This document shows, piece after piece, positions 1-6,670 of a stretch of 12,368 bases of DNA. The notes beneath the pieces are model-generated. The model was not told the DNA's origin and searched no databases. It saw nothing but the letters and a program-made list of their open reading frames with translations. Source of the DNA: Clostridia bacterium (GTDB lineage: Bacteria; Bacillota_A; Clostridia; Oscillospirales; CAG-272); NCBI GenBank assembly GCA_017935805.1, contig JAGBGV010000306.1:1-12368 (forward strand). The letters are read 5' to 3'. Each line of letters opens with the position of its first letter. The first letter of the stretch is position 1. The translations under genes and the position numbers were made by a program.

Positions 1-555
1 GGAAAGCGAGTGTATCTTCTCGGCACACCTGAGCTGTATGATCAGTTTACCGATTACGGCATTGATATGGTGAACGACAGAGAGGGCAAATGGGACGGCA
101 GAGATGCGGATATTACAGTCACCAGCTTTGACACTACTCTCACATACGAAAAGCTTACCGTAGCCTGTGATTTCATTCGCGGCGGTGCGGAATACCTCTG
201 TACCCACCCCGATTTCAACTGCCCCACAGAAACCGGATTCATTCCCGACAGCGGTGCGATCGCTGCTTGCGTCACAGCATCCACAGGAGTATTGCCAACC
301 TATTTCGGCAAGCCTTATCCCGAAACTGTGGAGATGATCTCGGAGATAACGGGAGCTGAGAAGGATGAGATCATCATTTTCGGGGACAGACTTTACACCG
401 ACATTGCAACGGGCAAGCGTCACGGAATAACTGCCGCACTTGTTCTCACGGGAGAAACAAAGATCGAGGACGTAGAAAACGCCCCCGATGAAGAAAAGCC
501 GGATATACTTCTTGATTCTCTTGAGTCTGCCGAACGGATCATGTTTGGCGAATGA
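1..555 (+). CDS. HAD-IIA family hydrolase (NagD-like phosphatase), 3' part only
   Basis: This is the C-terminal 184 residues of a haloacid dehalogenase-type phosphatase; the reading frame is open at base 1, so the N-terminal nucleophile motif lies outside the window. The visible part fits subfamily IIA (NagD/AraL/phosphoglycolate-phosphatase-like): the cap segment reads HPDFNCPTETGFIPDSGAI, then comes the motif III lysine in FGKPYPE (around base 307) and the motif IV acidic pair in GDRLYTDIATG (around bases 384-416), followed by the usual ALVLTGET strand. Such enzymes are cytoplasmic and dephosphorylate small sugar phosphates or nucleotides; the substrate cannot be read from the sequence. The first ATG/GTG-like codon inside the window (base 10) is only an internal valine and not a start. 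The stop codon TGA at 553-555 directly abuts the stop of the convergent spoIIP gene, leaving no intergenic DNA for a terminator. Confidence 0.88.
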   Translation, partial: GKRVYLLGTPELYDQFTDYGIDMVNDREGKWDGRDADITVTSFDTTLTYEKLTVACDFIRGGAEYLCTHPDFNCPTETGFIPDSGAIAACVTASTGVLPTYFGKPYPETVEMISEITGAEKDEIIIFGDRLYTDIATGKRHGITAALVLTGETKIEDVENAPDEEKPDILLDSLESAERIMFGE

Positions 556-1659
556 TCAATCACCGATAATTTCACGAATCAGCGCGTCTGCAAAAAGACC
601 TGCGCTGATTTTTGCTTCTTCAAGGATATTAGCGCAGGAGCCTACCTCAAGCAAAAGCGAGCCTTTGGTGTACTGCTCGTTGAAAGAGGCACTGCGAAGA
701 TTTATGCTCCGCATGACCTCGGGATATTCCGCATGAATATCACATTGCAGTCGCGCTGCGAGAGAAAGATTGTCCTTCCAGCCTGTGTGTCCCGAGCCGC
801 CGTGATCTGTGCCGATAACGAACATCAGCTTTGCGGCAGACACTCCGTTTACCTCTGATGTGAGAGGAAGATGCGTCCCGTCGGGCAGGGAGACCGAGTC
901 GCGGTGGACATCGATTATGTATGAGACGGAGGGGAACTCAGAAATCGTCTCGCGGATATAAAGCGAAGCGTTGTAGTATGCCATGTTAAAGTCCTCCGCG
1001 TCAAACAGAGTCTCGCAGTGGATAGTGTTGACTCCCGAACTGTTCAGCTTATCGCTTATCACCTTACCGATTGCTATCATGTTGCTTTCTGTGTCAAGGG
1101 TGCGGTAGTCGGTGCTTGAGTGGTTTGCATATGCTTCGCTACCGTGAGTGTGTAATATCAGAACTATCGGTGCGTCATTGCCATAGGTGGAGTACAGCTT
1201 GTTGAGGGTTGGTATGACGCGAGGGGTGTTTTGAATCTCGTTCATGTCGGGGGAGTAGGGAGTTTCGTTTGTGAGAGAAATGGTGTACTCACCACTCGGT
1301 GACTGTGGAGGAGGTGTGACAGATTCGCTGGGTGAGCTTGTTGTGTCGGTTTGGCTGCTGTCTGTTGTGGGAACAATATAAGATTTGTTTACAACTGTTA
1401 CGTTTTCCATGCCCCCCACAAACTCGCCGATCAGCATCCGTGTTACATAACTGCTGTCGATGCCCTTGTCCTTTGCTACAGCCATTGCCGTGACCGAAAA
1501 GAACAAAACGGATATACAGCAGAGGAGTACGGAGAGCAACTTACCGATAACTGAACGGGGGCTGCTTTGTGGTTCTTGCGAACTGTCAACTGTGTCTTCG
1601 ATCGGCGTATCACTGTGGATCGTCGGCGCGGTCAATTCTTTTACTTCCTGCTCGTCCAT
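556..1659 (-). CDS. spoIIP: Stage II sporulation protein P (SpoIIP), peptidoglycan amidase/endopeptidase
   Basis: SpoIIP is a membrane-anchored hydrolase that, with SpoIID and SpoIIM, degrades peptidoglycan at the septum so that the mother cell can engulf the forespore. Numbering from the start chosen here (367 residues): a short acidic cytoplasmic tail, one transmembrane segment at about 37-61, a Ser/Thr/Pro-rich linker (about 95-125), then the SpoIIP catalytic domain. The domain shows the family signatures HTHGSEAY (from H170) and DVHRD (from D250), and a late LLLEVGS block with a conserved glutamate; in this family the histidines and glutamate are the metal and catalytic residues. The ATG at 1659 is chosen because it follows AGGAGG with 5 nt spacing. 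An in-frame ATG at 1701 (14 residues longer, preceded by GAGGAA at 8 nt) is a real alternative. The gene lies just downstream of gpr on the same strand, the same order as in Bacillus subtilis, and is probably cotranscribed with it. Confidence 0.93.
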   Translation of the reverse strand: MDEQEVKELTAPTIHSDTPIEDTVDSSQEPQSSPRSVIGKLLSVLLCCISVLFFSVTAMAVAKDKGIDSSYVTRMLIGEFVGGMENVTVVNKSYIVPTTDSSQTDTTSSPSESVTPPPQSPSGEYTISLTNETPYSPDMNEIQNTPRVIPTLNKLYSTYGNDAPIVLILHTHGSEAYANHSSTDYRTLDTESNMIAIGKVISDKLNSSGVNTIHCETLFDAEDFNMAYYNASLYIRETISEFPSVSYIIDVHRDSVSLPDGTHLPLTSEVNGVSAAKLMFVIGTDHGGSGHTGWKDNLSLAARLQCDIHAEYPEVMRSINLRSASFNEQYTKGSLLLEVGSCANILEEAKISAGLFADALIREIIGD

Positions 1660-1720
1660 TTGTTCCTCCTGCTGAATTTGCTTTTGGTACATTTTATGCA
1701 TTTGAAAGGTTCCTCATTAA

Positions 1721-2494
1721 TCACCCGAGGTTATTTCCTAAGTGAGCGAGGTTAATACCGCCTGCGATTATTGACGCGTAACAGCTTACCGCCACGTCGA
1801 TATCCGACGGAGATACAAGAAGCCCTCTGTCACGTTCATTTCCCGAAAGCAGATCGGCGCGGATCACCGTGGGCACACCAATGGATATAACAGGGCAGGG
1901 CATTGTGCGGCTGCTGATCTCTCCAGAGGAATGTGCAAGTGCAGAGCCGGGGATTACGCCGCAGTCACTTATTTGCAGAGCCGTGCAAAGCCTGTCGGGG
2001 GAGATGGCGCTGAGTGAGTCTACGGTAATGATCAGCCCGGCTTCCGCTTGCTCTGCAATGCTCCCAACAGTTTTTGCTGTGTCAAGTCCGGTTCTGGCAG
2101 GCACTCCCGGCTTTATGACGCACATTTTTGATACCCCGAGCTTTTCTCCATCTCCGCCCGTCACTGCTATACGGTCAGCGGCAAGAGAGCCCAGCGAATC
2201 CGCAGTGACCGATTCTGAGCCGAGCCCAACTGTGAGAATGGCTACACTTCTGTCATGTCCGCGATATTCTGATATTATCTCTGCGATGAGTGAGCAAAGT
2301 CGCCTCCTGTCTTCCGTGCCCTCAAGCCATATCTTACCGCATGAGACGGTGTGGTAGCTGTGCCCGAGGTGGGATGAGGCGGTGATCTTGAAGCCGTATT
2401 TTTCACTTGTCAGCGTATTTGTGAAGTGTACTCGTGCTGCCGGCTCCAGTCCGAAGAATTCCTCCGCCAGGTCACTTTTTCTTTTTTTCAGCAT
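1721..2494 (-). CDS. gpr: Germination protease GPR (spore protease), short form
   Basis: GPR is the endopeptidase that cleaves small acid-soluble spore proteins during germination; it is made as a zymogen in the forespore. The 257-residue product shows the family blocks in order: an N-terminal KSDLAEE segment resembling the RTDLA region, GLGSESVTADSLG (90-102, Asp99), KPGVPARTGLDTAKTV (128-143), TVDSLSA (157-163, Asp159), GVIPGSAL (179-186), SIGVPTVIRAD (204-214) and a C-terminal IAGGINLA. The two aspartates lie in the blocks that carry the proposed catalytic acids of the family. Bacillus GPR is about 370 residues, so this copy is roughly 110 residues shorter although both ends look intact. 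The start is supported by GAGGGGGAAACA just before the ATG. spoIIP follows after 19-61 nt, depending on the start chosen. GPR is normally transcribed by the forespore sigma factors F and G; I found no convincing promoter of that kind here. Confidence 0.88.
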   Translation of the reverse strand: MLKKRKSDLAEEFFGLEPAARVHFTNTLTSEKYGFKITASSHLGHSYHTVSCGKIWLEGTEDRRRLCSLIAEIISEYRGHDRSVAILTVGLGSESVTADSLGSLAADRIAVTGGDGEKLGVSKMCVIKPGVPARTGLDTAKTVGSIAEQAEAGLIITVDSLSAISPDRLCTALQISDCGVIPGSALAHSSGEISSRTMPCPVISIGVPTVIRADLLSGNERDRGLLVSPSDIDVAVSCYASIIAGGINLAHLGNNLG

Positions 2495-2647
2495 TGTTTC
2501 CCCCTCGCTTTGCTCTGCTTTATCTCCGCGGTCGGTTCGATACCGATGCGGCTGAAGCCAAAATGATCGGTTTTTGCTTCAATGATTTATTTTTCGGCCT
2601 AAAAATAGGTACATATGCTATATTAATGCCCACTTTTTGTGTAAAAA

Positions 2648-2678
2648 ATGCACAAAAATTACGTTCGTAATTGTGCAT
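2648..2678. repeat. Inverted repeat in the gpr / lipoprotein divergent region
   Basis: The left arm (2648-2663) and right arm (2666-2678) are complementary as ATGCACAA, a 3-nt bulge, then TTACG, around a TT centre, mirrored by CGTAATTGTGCAT. It ends 35 nt before the -35 box of the lipoprotein promoter and could be an operator or an RNA hairpin for transcripts from the gpr side. No T-tract follows on the + strand. The rest of the 314-base gap (2495-2808) holds the promoter and leader listed separately and AT-rich DNA in which I see no gene. Confidence 0.45.
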
Positions 2679-2713
2679 GTGGATGAAACTTAAAATGACT
2701 TTGAAATATTGTG

Positions 2714-2742
2714 TTGATTATAGAGAAAAAAAGTGATATAAT
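2714..2742 (+). promoter_or_regulatory. SigA-type promoter for the peptide-binding lipoprotein
   Basis: -35 box TTGATT (2714-2719), 17-nt spacer, -10 box TATAAT (2737-2742), with a TGn extension (2734-2736) immediately before the -10. Transcription should start near 2749, giving a leader of about 60 nt. The near-consensus boxes fit the strongly biased codon use of the gene downstream, which suggests high expression. Confidence 0.85.
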
Positions 2743-2762
2743 ATGGTGAATTGAACTTTTTC

Positions 2763-2796
2763 GCAACCGGGTAGTGTTGCAAGAATCACGAGGAGG
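2763..2796 (+). promoter_or_regulatory. Leader hairpin and Shine-Dalgarno of the lipoprotein gene
   Basis: The leader contains a small hairpin, GCAAC (2763-2767) with GTTGC (2776-2780) around an 8-nt loop, followed by a perfect AGGAGG (2791-2796). The Shine-Dalgarno to ATG spacing is 12 nt, longer than usual. No other in-frame start lies closer to it. Confidence 0.4.
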
Positions 2797-2808
2797 ATTT
2801 ACTGAATC

Positions 2809-4557
2809 ATGAAAAAAGCGTTATCCCTTATTCTCGCAATGATAATGCTCGCATCTGTCATCACAGGATGTACCACTCTTAAAGGCAACGACAAGGGTGC
2901 TATTATCGATATGTATATTACAACTGAGGTGCTCAATTTTGACCCTCAGGCAAGCATTACTGACGATGCTATGCTCAAGATAAACAGCCTTATTTACGAA
3001 GGTCTCACCACTATCGACCAGAAGGGTAAGTGGCAGAAGGCTCTCATGAAGGATTATGAGATCGAAACAGACAAGGACGGCGAATTCTCTATTCTTGTTT
3101 ACCTCAATAATACCCGTTGGAGCGACGGCCGTACCGTTCAGGCTGCTGACTTTGTTTACTCCTGGAAGAGACTTATCAACACAAACAACAAGCACGAAGC
3201 AGCTTGTCTCCTTTACGAGATCAAGAATGCTTACGATGTTAAGATGGGCGACGCAAGTATTGACGACCTTGGCGTAGCTGCTGTTGATACATACACTCTC
3301 CAAATCCAGTTTGAGCAGAAGGTCGACCTTGACCAGTTCTTCGAAAACTGCTCATCTATCGCACTCGTTCCTCTCCGCGAGGACGTAGTTTCCCGTTACA
3401 CAGATGAATACTGGGCTGCAAAGTCCACCAATATCGTAACAAACGGTCCTTTCGCTGTTAAGGGTATGAACATTGGCGAAGAGCTCAGACTCGAACGCTC
3501 CGGTTACTACTACCTTGACGCTGAAAAGAACGAGCCCCTTGACAAGTTCGTTATTCCTTACAGACTCCTTACCGAGTATGACAGAGGCGACGCTGAGGCT
3601 CAGATGGCTGCATTTGAAGAAGGCAAGCTGTTCTATATCGACGAGATCCCGCTTTCTGCTCGCGCTGACTATAAGGGCAAGGCTACTGTAACAGATATGA
3701 TGACAACTCATACTTATTTGTTCAACACAAACAATGAGCTGTTCGCTGATGCAGATGTTCGCCGTGCGCTTTCCATGGCTATCGACAGAGATCAGATCGT
3801 GAACATCGTAACATTCGCAAAGGCTGCTACAGGTTACGTTCCTTATAAGGTATTCAACTCCACAACCGGCACATCCTTCAGAGAAGCCGGCGGCGCGATC
3901 CTTTCCACAACTGCTGACCTTGCAGGTGCAAAGAGCCTCCTGTCCAAAGCAGGTGTTAACGGCGGAGAATTTACTCTCACCGTAAGAAACAACGAGGTTG
4001 ACCTTGCAATTGCTGAATACGTTGCAGGTGTTTGGGAAGATCTCGGATTCGATGTAACTATCGATACACCTAAGGCAACCGAAAGCATGATCGAGGAAGA
4101 AGCATTCGACGATAACTTCCAGAAGATCTACGACGAGGGCACATTCGATGTTATTGCTATCGATATGAACATGCTCTCCACAGACGCTTTCTCCGCACTT
4201 GCACAGTTCGCTGTTCCGTTCTCCGGAAACGGTGTTGATATGTATTCCGAAAACTATGACCTCTACACTCATGTAACAGGCTACGCAAACGAAGAGTACA
4301 ACGCGCTGATCGCATCTGCGTTCGCTGAAAAGGACAGAGCAAAGAGAGCTGAACTTCTCCACCAGGCAGAAGAAATGCTGCTCCAGGATATGCCCGTTGT
4401 TCCCCTTGTATTCCTTCAGGACGCTTACCTCACACACAAGGATCTTTCCAAGGTTAAGACAACTTACTACGGTGTGAGAGACTTCAGAGATACAAAGCTG
4501 AAGAACTACATGAAGTACAAGGCTGCTACAGACACAACTGAGGACGCAGAAAAGTAA
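2809..4557 (+). CDS. Oligopeptide/dipeptide ABC transporter substrate-binding lipoprotein (SBP family 5)
   Basis: This is an extracytoplasmic, lipid-anchored receptor that binds peptides (or similar solutes) and delivers them to an ABC importer of the Opp/Dpp type. The 582-residue product begins with a lipoprotein signal: MKK, a hydrophobic core, and a lipobox ending ITGC with Cys21 as the acylated residue. The mature protein carries SBP_bac_5 signatures: WSDGRTVQAADFVYSWKR (from W104), NGPFAVKGM, and DVRRALSMAIDRDQIV (from D316), and its length is typical of OppA/DppE proteins. There are no permease or ATPase genes on either side; the gene has its own promoter and terminator, so it is an orphan receptor that must share a transporter encoded elsewhere, or act in sensing. 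Codon use is markedly restricted (many TTC, AAC, AAG and CTC codons), unlike the flanking genes, which points to high expression. The ligand cannot be deduced. Confidence 0.92.
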   Translation: MKKALSLILAMIMLASVITGCTTLKGNDKGAIIDMYITTEVLNFDPQASITDDAMLKINSLIYEGLTTIDQKGKWQKALMKDYEIETDKDGEFSILVYLNNTRWSDGRTVQAADFVYSWKRLINTNNKHEAACLLYEIKNAYDVKMGDASIDDLGVAAVDTYTLQIQFEQKVDLDQFFENCSSIALVPLREDVVSRYTDEYWAAKSTNIVTNGPFAVKGMNIGEELRLERSGYYYLDAEKNEPLDKFVIPYRLLTEYDRGDAEAQMAAFEEGKLFYIDEIPLSARADYKGKATVTDMMTTHTYLFNTNNELFADADVRRALSMAIDRDQIVNIVTFAKAATGYVPYKVFNSTTGTSFREAGGAILSTTADLAGAKSLLSKAGVNGGEFTLTVRNNEVDLAIAEYVAGVWEDLGFDVTIDTPKATESMIEEEAFDDNFQKIYDEGTFDVIAIDMNMLSTDAFSALAQFAVPFSGNGVDMYSENYDLYTHVTGYANEEYNALIASAFAEKDRAKRAELLHQAEEMLLQDMPVVPLVFLQDAYLTHKDLSKVKTTYYGVRDFRDTKLKNYMKYKAATDTTEDAEK

Positions 4558-4583
4558 GATCGGCACATTAATATAGTCCAAAT

Positions 4584-4617
4584 AAAACGGGAGGTTTTAT
4601 AACTTCCCGTTTTCGTT
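4584..4617 (+). terminator. Rho-independent terminator after the lipoprotein gene
   Basis: A 13-bp stem (4584-4596 pairing with 4601-4613, one G-T wobble) encloses a 4-nt loop. The core is ACGGGA/TCCCGT, with A4 on the left and T4 on the right, so it could stop transcription from either side. It lies 26 nt beyond the stop codon. Confidence 0.9.
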
Positions 4618-4663
4618 CCCTATAGTAAGTAAGCCAACAAAATTTTGAGATTGGAGAATTATT

Positions 4664-5251
4664 ATGCCGGAAACATTCCATTCACCACAGCAAGTGAAGG
4701 TGTTCATTTTATACCTTCTGGAAAAGATCGGCTACCCTCTTGACTACAACGATCTGGCTACCATAGTTATCCGCGACGGATATGTTGACTATTTTGATTT
4801 TGTTACATATTTCCACGAGCTGCTTGAAGCGGGACACATCAGAAGGATCGGCGGCGACGATGATGATGAAGGTTCTGCGAAGGAAAGACCGGTCGACCGT
4901 GACTCCTATATGGTGAGCGACACAGGCAGAATGATCGCTAAGGGACTTGCGGACGATCTTCTTCTGGCGGCTGTGAGAGAAAAGAGCTACATCAGCGCGA
5001 TGAGGCATTTGTCTCTTGAAAAACGAGGAGCTGTTATCAAGCATGACATTGAAGCGGTGGGCGACGGAACGTATATCTTCCATTGCTCCATTAAGGACTG
5101 CGACGGGCTGGCGTTCGACCTTGACCTCCGTGCGGATTCATATATGCAGGCGTCGAGAATGAGAATGAATTTTGACGATAAGCCTGACGTTGTTTACAGA
5201 GGAATCGTAGCTCTTGTTACGGGAAATGTAAATTATTTGTTGGAAAAGTAA
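4664..5251 (+). CDS. DUF4364 family protein, putative winged-helix regulator
   Basis: The 195-residue soluble protein resembles the DUF4364 family common in clostridia; its function is not established. Residues 8-60 look like a winged-helix DNA-binding fold: helix VKVFILYLLEKI, then YNDLATIVIRDGYVDYFDF and the helix YFHELLEAGHIRRI. An acidic linker (GGDDDDEGS, 63-71) follows, then YMVSDTGRMIAKGL, which is the typical T-x-x-G-x wing/helix of PadR-like regulators. The C-terminal half (about 100-195) is an alpha/beta domain with the family's MRMNFDDKPDVVYRGIVAL ending. The start is supported by GGAG at 4653-4656, 7 nt before the ATG. It follows a strong terminator and probably has its own promoter, which I could not place with confidence. 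A DNA-binding role is inferred from fold similarity only. Confidence 0.78.
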   Translation: MPETFHSPQQVKVFILYLLEKIGYPLDYNDLATIVIRDGYVDYFDFVTYFHELLEAGHIRRIGGDDDDEGSAKERPVDRDSYMVSDTGRMIAKGLADDLLLAAVREKSYISAMRHLSLEKRGAVIKHDIEAVGDGTYIFHCSIKDCDGLAFDLDLRADSYMQASRMRMNFDDKPDVVYRGIVALVTGNVNYLLEK

Positions 5252-5384
5252 AATTTTACGATTTTTTTGGTCTTAAACAAGCCGGAAAATAACAGAAAAT
5301 TCACGAATTTACTGTAAAAATGCAATAAAATGAACAACATTACAGAAAAAACAGTCGAATTGGTAGAATAATTTGTTAAAGCTA

Positions 5385-5412
5385 TTGACAAATCCAACAT
5401 TTGTGCTATAAT
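5385..5412 (+). promoter_or_regulatory. Consensus SigA promoter for the sigma factor gene
   Basis: -35 TTGACA (5385-5390) and -10 TATAAT (5407-5412) are both perfect, with a 16-nt spacer. The expected start point is near 5419, only about 17 nt before the ATG at 5437. The upstream gap (5252-5384) is AT-rich, and I see no gene in it. Confidence 0.88.
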
Positions 5413-5436
5413 AATACATAGCGTAATGTTTTTTTA

Positions 5437-6069
5437 ATGAGAAAATATGGGGTGTCGCCTACAGTGAATGATCTTTTATCCCTCATCGAAGCTGTCAAAG
5501 CGGGGGACGAGAATGCATTTTCTCTCCTGCTTGAGCAATATAAAAATGCTGTTGATGGGGCGGTTAGGAGATTTGCTCCATCCTTCGAATTGACGGAGGG
5601 CGGAGGAGACGGTTGGTGTGACATCGAGGACCTCAGACAATATGCTGCGCTGGCGCTGTACCGTGCCGCCGCTACATATGCCCCCGGCGAATCGGGGAAG
5701 GGTAAAGAAGTCAGCTTTGGACTGTACGCAAAGATATGTATCAACAACAGCCTTATATCGGTTTTGCGAAAGTACCGAAGTGAGAAGAAAAAACGTGATG
5801 CTGCAAACAAAAGCGAAAAGATCACACGCTCATCCGGCATGAAAGATGCGAACGACCCTCTCGGGTTGCTTGTGTCCGGAGAATCCGCAGACGAGCTTGT
5901 GAAGCAGATAAAAAGCAGCCTTTCCGAATATGAGACCAACGTGTTCGACTGCTATATTGTTGGTAAGTCCACTCGCGAGATTGCCCGACAGACGGGAAAA
6001 GACGAAAAATCTGTCAGCAATGCTTTGTACCGCGTGAAAGTTAAGATAAAGGGACTACTGAAAAATTAA
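5437..6069 (+). CDS. RNA polymerase sigma factor, sigma-70 family, SigH-like
   Basis: This is a 210-residue alternative sigma factor. Region 2 spans about residues 14-118: EDLRQYAALALYRAAATYAP matches the core-binding 2.1/2.2 helix (compare the EDLxQEGxxGLYxAxxxF pattern of SigH), and VSFGLYAKICINNSLISVLR matches 2.3/2.4. Region 4 spans about 158-207, with LSEYETNVFDCYIVGKSTRE, IARQTGKDEKSVSNALYRVK as the -35-binding helix-turn-helix. There is no obvious region 3, as expected for this class, and the length is close to that of SigH (about 218). SigH directs early stationary-phase and sporulation genes, and in Bacillus and clostridia sigH lies close to rlmB, as here, which supports but does not prove orthology. 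The ATG at 5437 has no Shine-Dalgarno; a GTG at 5464 (9 residues later) preceded by GGGGTG is an alternative start. A sigH paralogue with another role is also possible. Confidence 0.82.
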   Translation: MRKYGVSPTVNDLLSLIEAVKAGDENAFSLLLEQYKNAVDGAVRRFAPSFELTEGGGDGWCDIEDLRQYAALALYRAAATYAPGESGKGKEVSFGLYAKICINNSLISVLRKYRSEKKKRDAANKSEKITRSSGMKDANDPLGLLVSGESADELVKQIKSSLSEYETNVFDCYIVGKSTREIARQTGKDEKSVSNALYRVKVKIKGLLKN

Positions 6070-6111
6070 TACTGTATTTTATTCTTCCACAAAGGGAGAC
6101 TGAAATAAATA

Positions 6112-6200
6112 GCCCAACAGCTTAACTCGAAAAGCGTTGTATCAAGGTGACGGAGAGTCCGCAGAGGGCGAATAACTTCAACCAAATTAATTAAAGCGAG
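6112..6200 (+). promoter_or_regulatory. Possible structured leader RNA upstream of the zinc-ribbon gene
   Basis: Three complementary segments can nest: GCCC (6112-6115) with GGGC (6166-6169) closing two hairpins. The first hairpin is CAAC-A-GCTT (6115-6123) with AAGCGTTG (6132-6139), and the second is CGGA (6151-6154) with TCCG (6158-6161). GTTG (6136-6139) could instead pair with CAAC at 6179-6182, and the loop CTCG (6126-6129) is complementary to CGAG in the ribosome-binding site (6197-6200). I do not recognise a known riboswitch class. No promoter is evident between the sigma factor stop and this element, so it may be transcribed from the sigma promoter. Confidence 0.3.
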
Positions 6201-6209
6201 GAAAAAAAG

Positions 6210-6485
6210 ATGTACGAGGACAAGACCTTAAAGTGCAAGGAATGCGGTAACGAATTCGTATTCACAGCAGGCGAACAGGAATTCTATGCAGAAAAGGGTT
6301 TCCAGAACGAGCCCCAGAGATGCAAGGAATGCCGTGATAAGAGAAAGAACGCTAACCGTGAGCAGAGAGAAATGTTCACAACAACTTGCGCTAACTGCGG
6401 TAAGGAAGCTAAGGTTCCTTTCCAGCCTACAAGCGACAGACCTGTATACTGCAGCGAGTGCTTTGCTGCAATGAAGCAGCAGTAA
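6210..6485 (+). CDS. Small double zinc-ribbon protein
   Basis: This is a 91-residue, charged, soluble protein with two four-cysteine zinc sites. The first ribbon is Cys9-x2-Cys12 with Cys38-x2-Cys41 (KCKECGNEF and RCKECRDKR), resembling the probable zinc-ribbon domain found in many clostridial proteins. The second is Cys60-x2-Cys63 with Cys81-x2-Cys84 (CANCGKEAKVPF and YCSECF), resembling the CxxC-CxxC small-protein family. The two are joined by a basic helix-like linker (residues 42-55, Arg/Lys/Asn/Glu). Nucleic-acid binding is plausible from the basic linker and the ribbons, but the role is unknown. The start follows GAGGA (6198-6202) with 7 nt spacing. The gene ends before a clear terminator and lies 140 nt downstream of the sigma factor, possibly in the same transcript. 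Confidence 0.85.
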   Translation: MYEDKTLKCKECGNEFVFTAGEQEFYAEKGFQNEPQRCKECRDKRKNANREQREMFTTTCANCGKEAKVPFQPTSDRPVYCSECFAAMKQQ

Positions 6486-6544
6486 TTGATATTCGCCTCA
6501 CTCCTTGATGTGCAGCGCATATATAGTTACAACTAAAAAGATTG

Positions 6545-6585
6545 AGAAATACGGTGATGATTTGCCGTATTTCTTTATTTTTCTC
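6545..6585 (+). terminator. Rho-independent terminator after the zinc-ribbon gene
   Basis: AGAAATACGG (6545-6554) pairs perfectly with CCGTATTTCT (6565-6574) around a 10-nt loop, followed by a T-rich tract (TTATTTTTCTC). Confidence 0.88.
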
Positions 6586-6627
6586 GCAAAAAAGTCAATT
6601 TTAGTGCGTATTTGTTGAAAAAGTGTA

Positions 6628-6656
6628 TGTACAAATCGGAAAAAATGTGATATAAT
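6628..6656 (+). promoter_or_regulatory. Extended -10 promoter for rlmB
   Basis: -10 TATAAT (6651-6656) with a TGn extension (6648-6650); -35 TGTACA (6628-6633, 4 of 6 matches) at 17 nt. The expected transcription start is near 6663. An A-rich spacer precedes the same TGATATAAT core as in the lipoprotein promoter. Confidence 0.75.
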
Positions 6657-6670
6657 CAAGATGTATTATT

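Noticed and set aside
2621..2651. Possible forespore sigma promoter for gpr on the - strand (GCATT, 18 nt, CATTAAT)
   Set aside because: The spacing is right but the boxes mismatch the SigG consensus at three positions, and it would give a leader of about 120 nt; too weak to annotate.
2434..2670. 78-codon + strand frame spanning the gpr start and the intergenic region
   Set aside because: Its first part is antisense to gpr, it has no ribosome-binding site, and the product shows no recognisable features.
3352..4581. 409-codon open frame on the - strand opposite the lipoprotein gene
   Set aside because: It lies wholly antisense to a clear SBP family gene and has Cys/Val/Ser-rich composition with no recognisable domain. 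It is explained by the restricted codon use of the sense gene, which avoids codons that read as stops on the other strand.
5248..5268. Palindrome GTAAAATTTTAC followed by T7 after the DUF4364 gene as a terminator
   Set aside because: It consists of A-T pairs except for the end pair and has almost no loop, so a stable hairpin is unlikely; it also overlaps the stop codon.
5353..5359. AGTCGAA upstream of the sigma factor promoter as a Spo0A box
   Set aside because: It has one mismatch to TGTCGAA in a 7-base motif in AT-rich DNA, which is expected by chance; there is no second box nearby.
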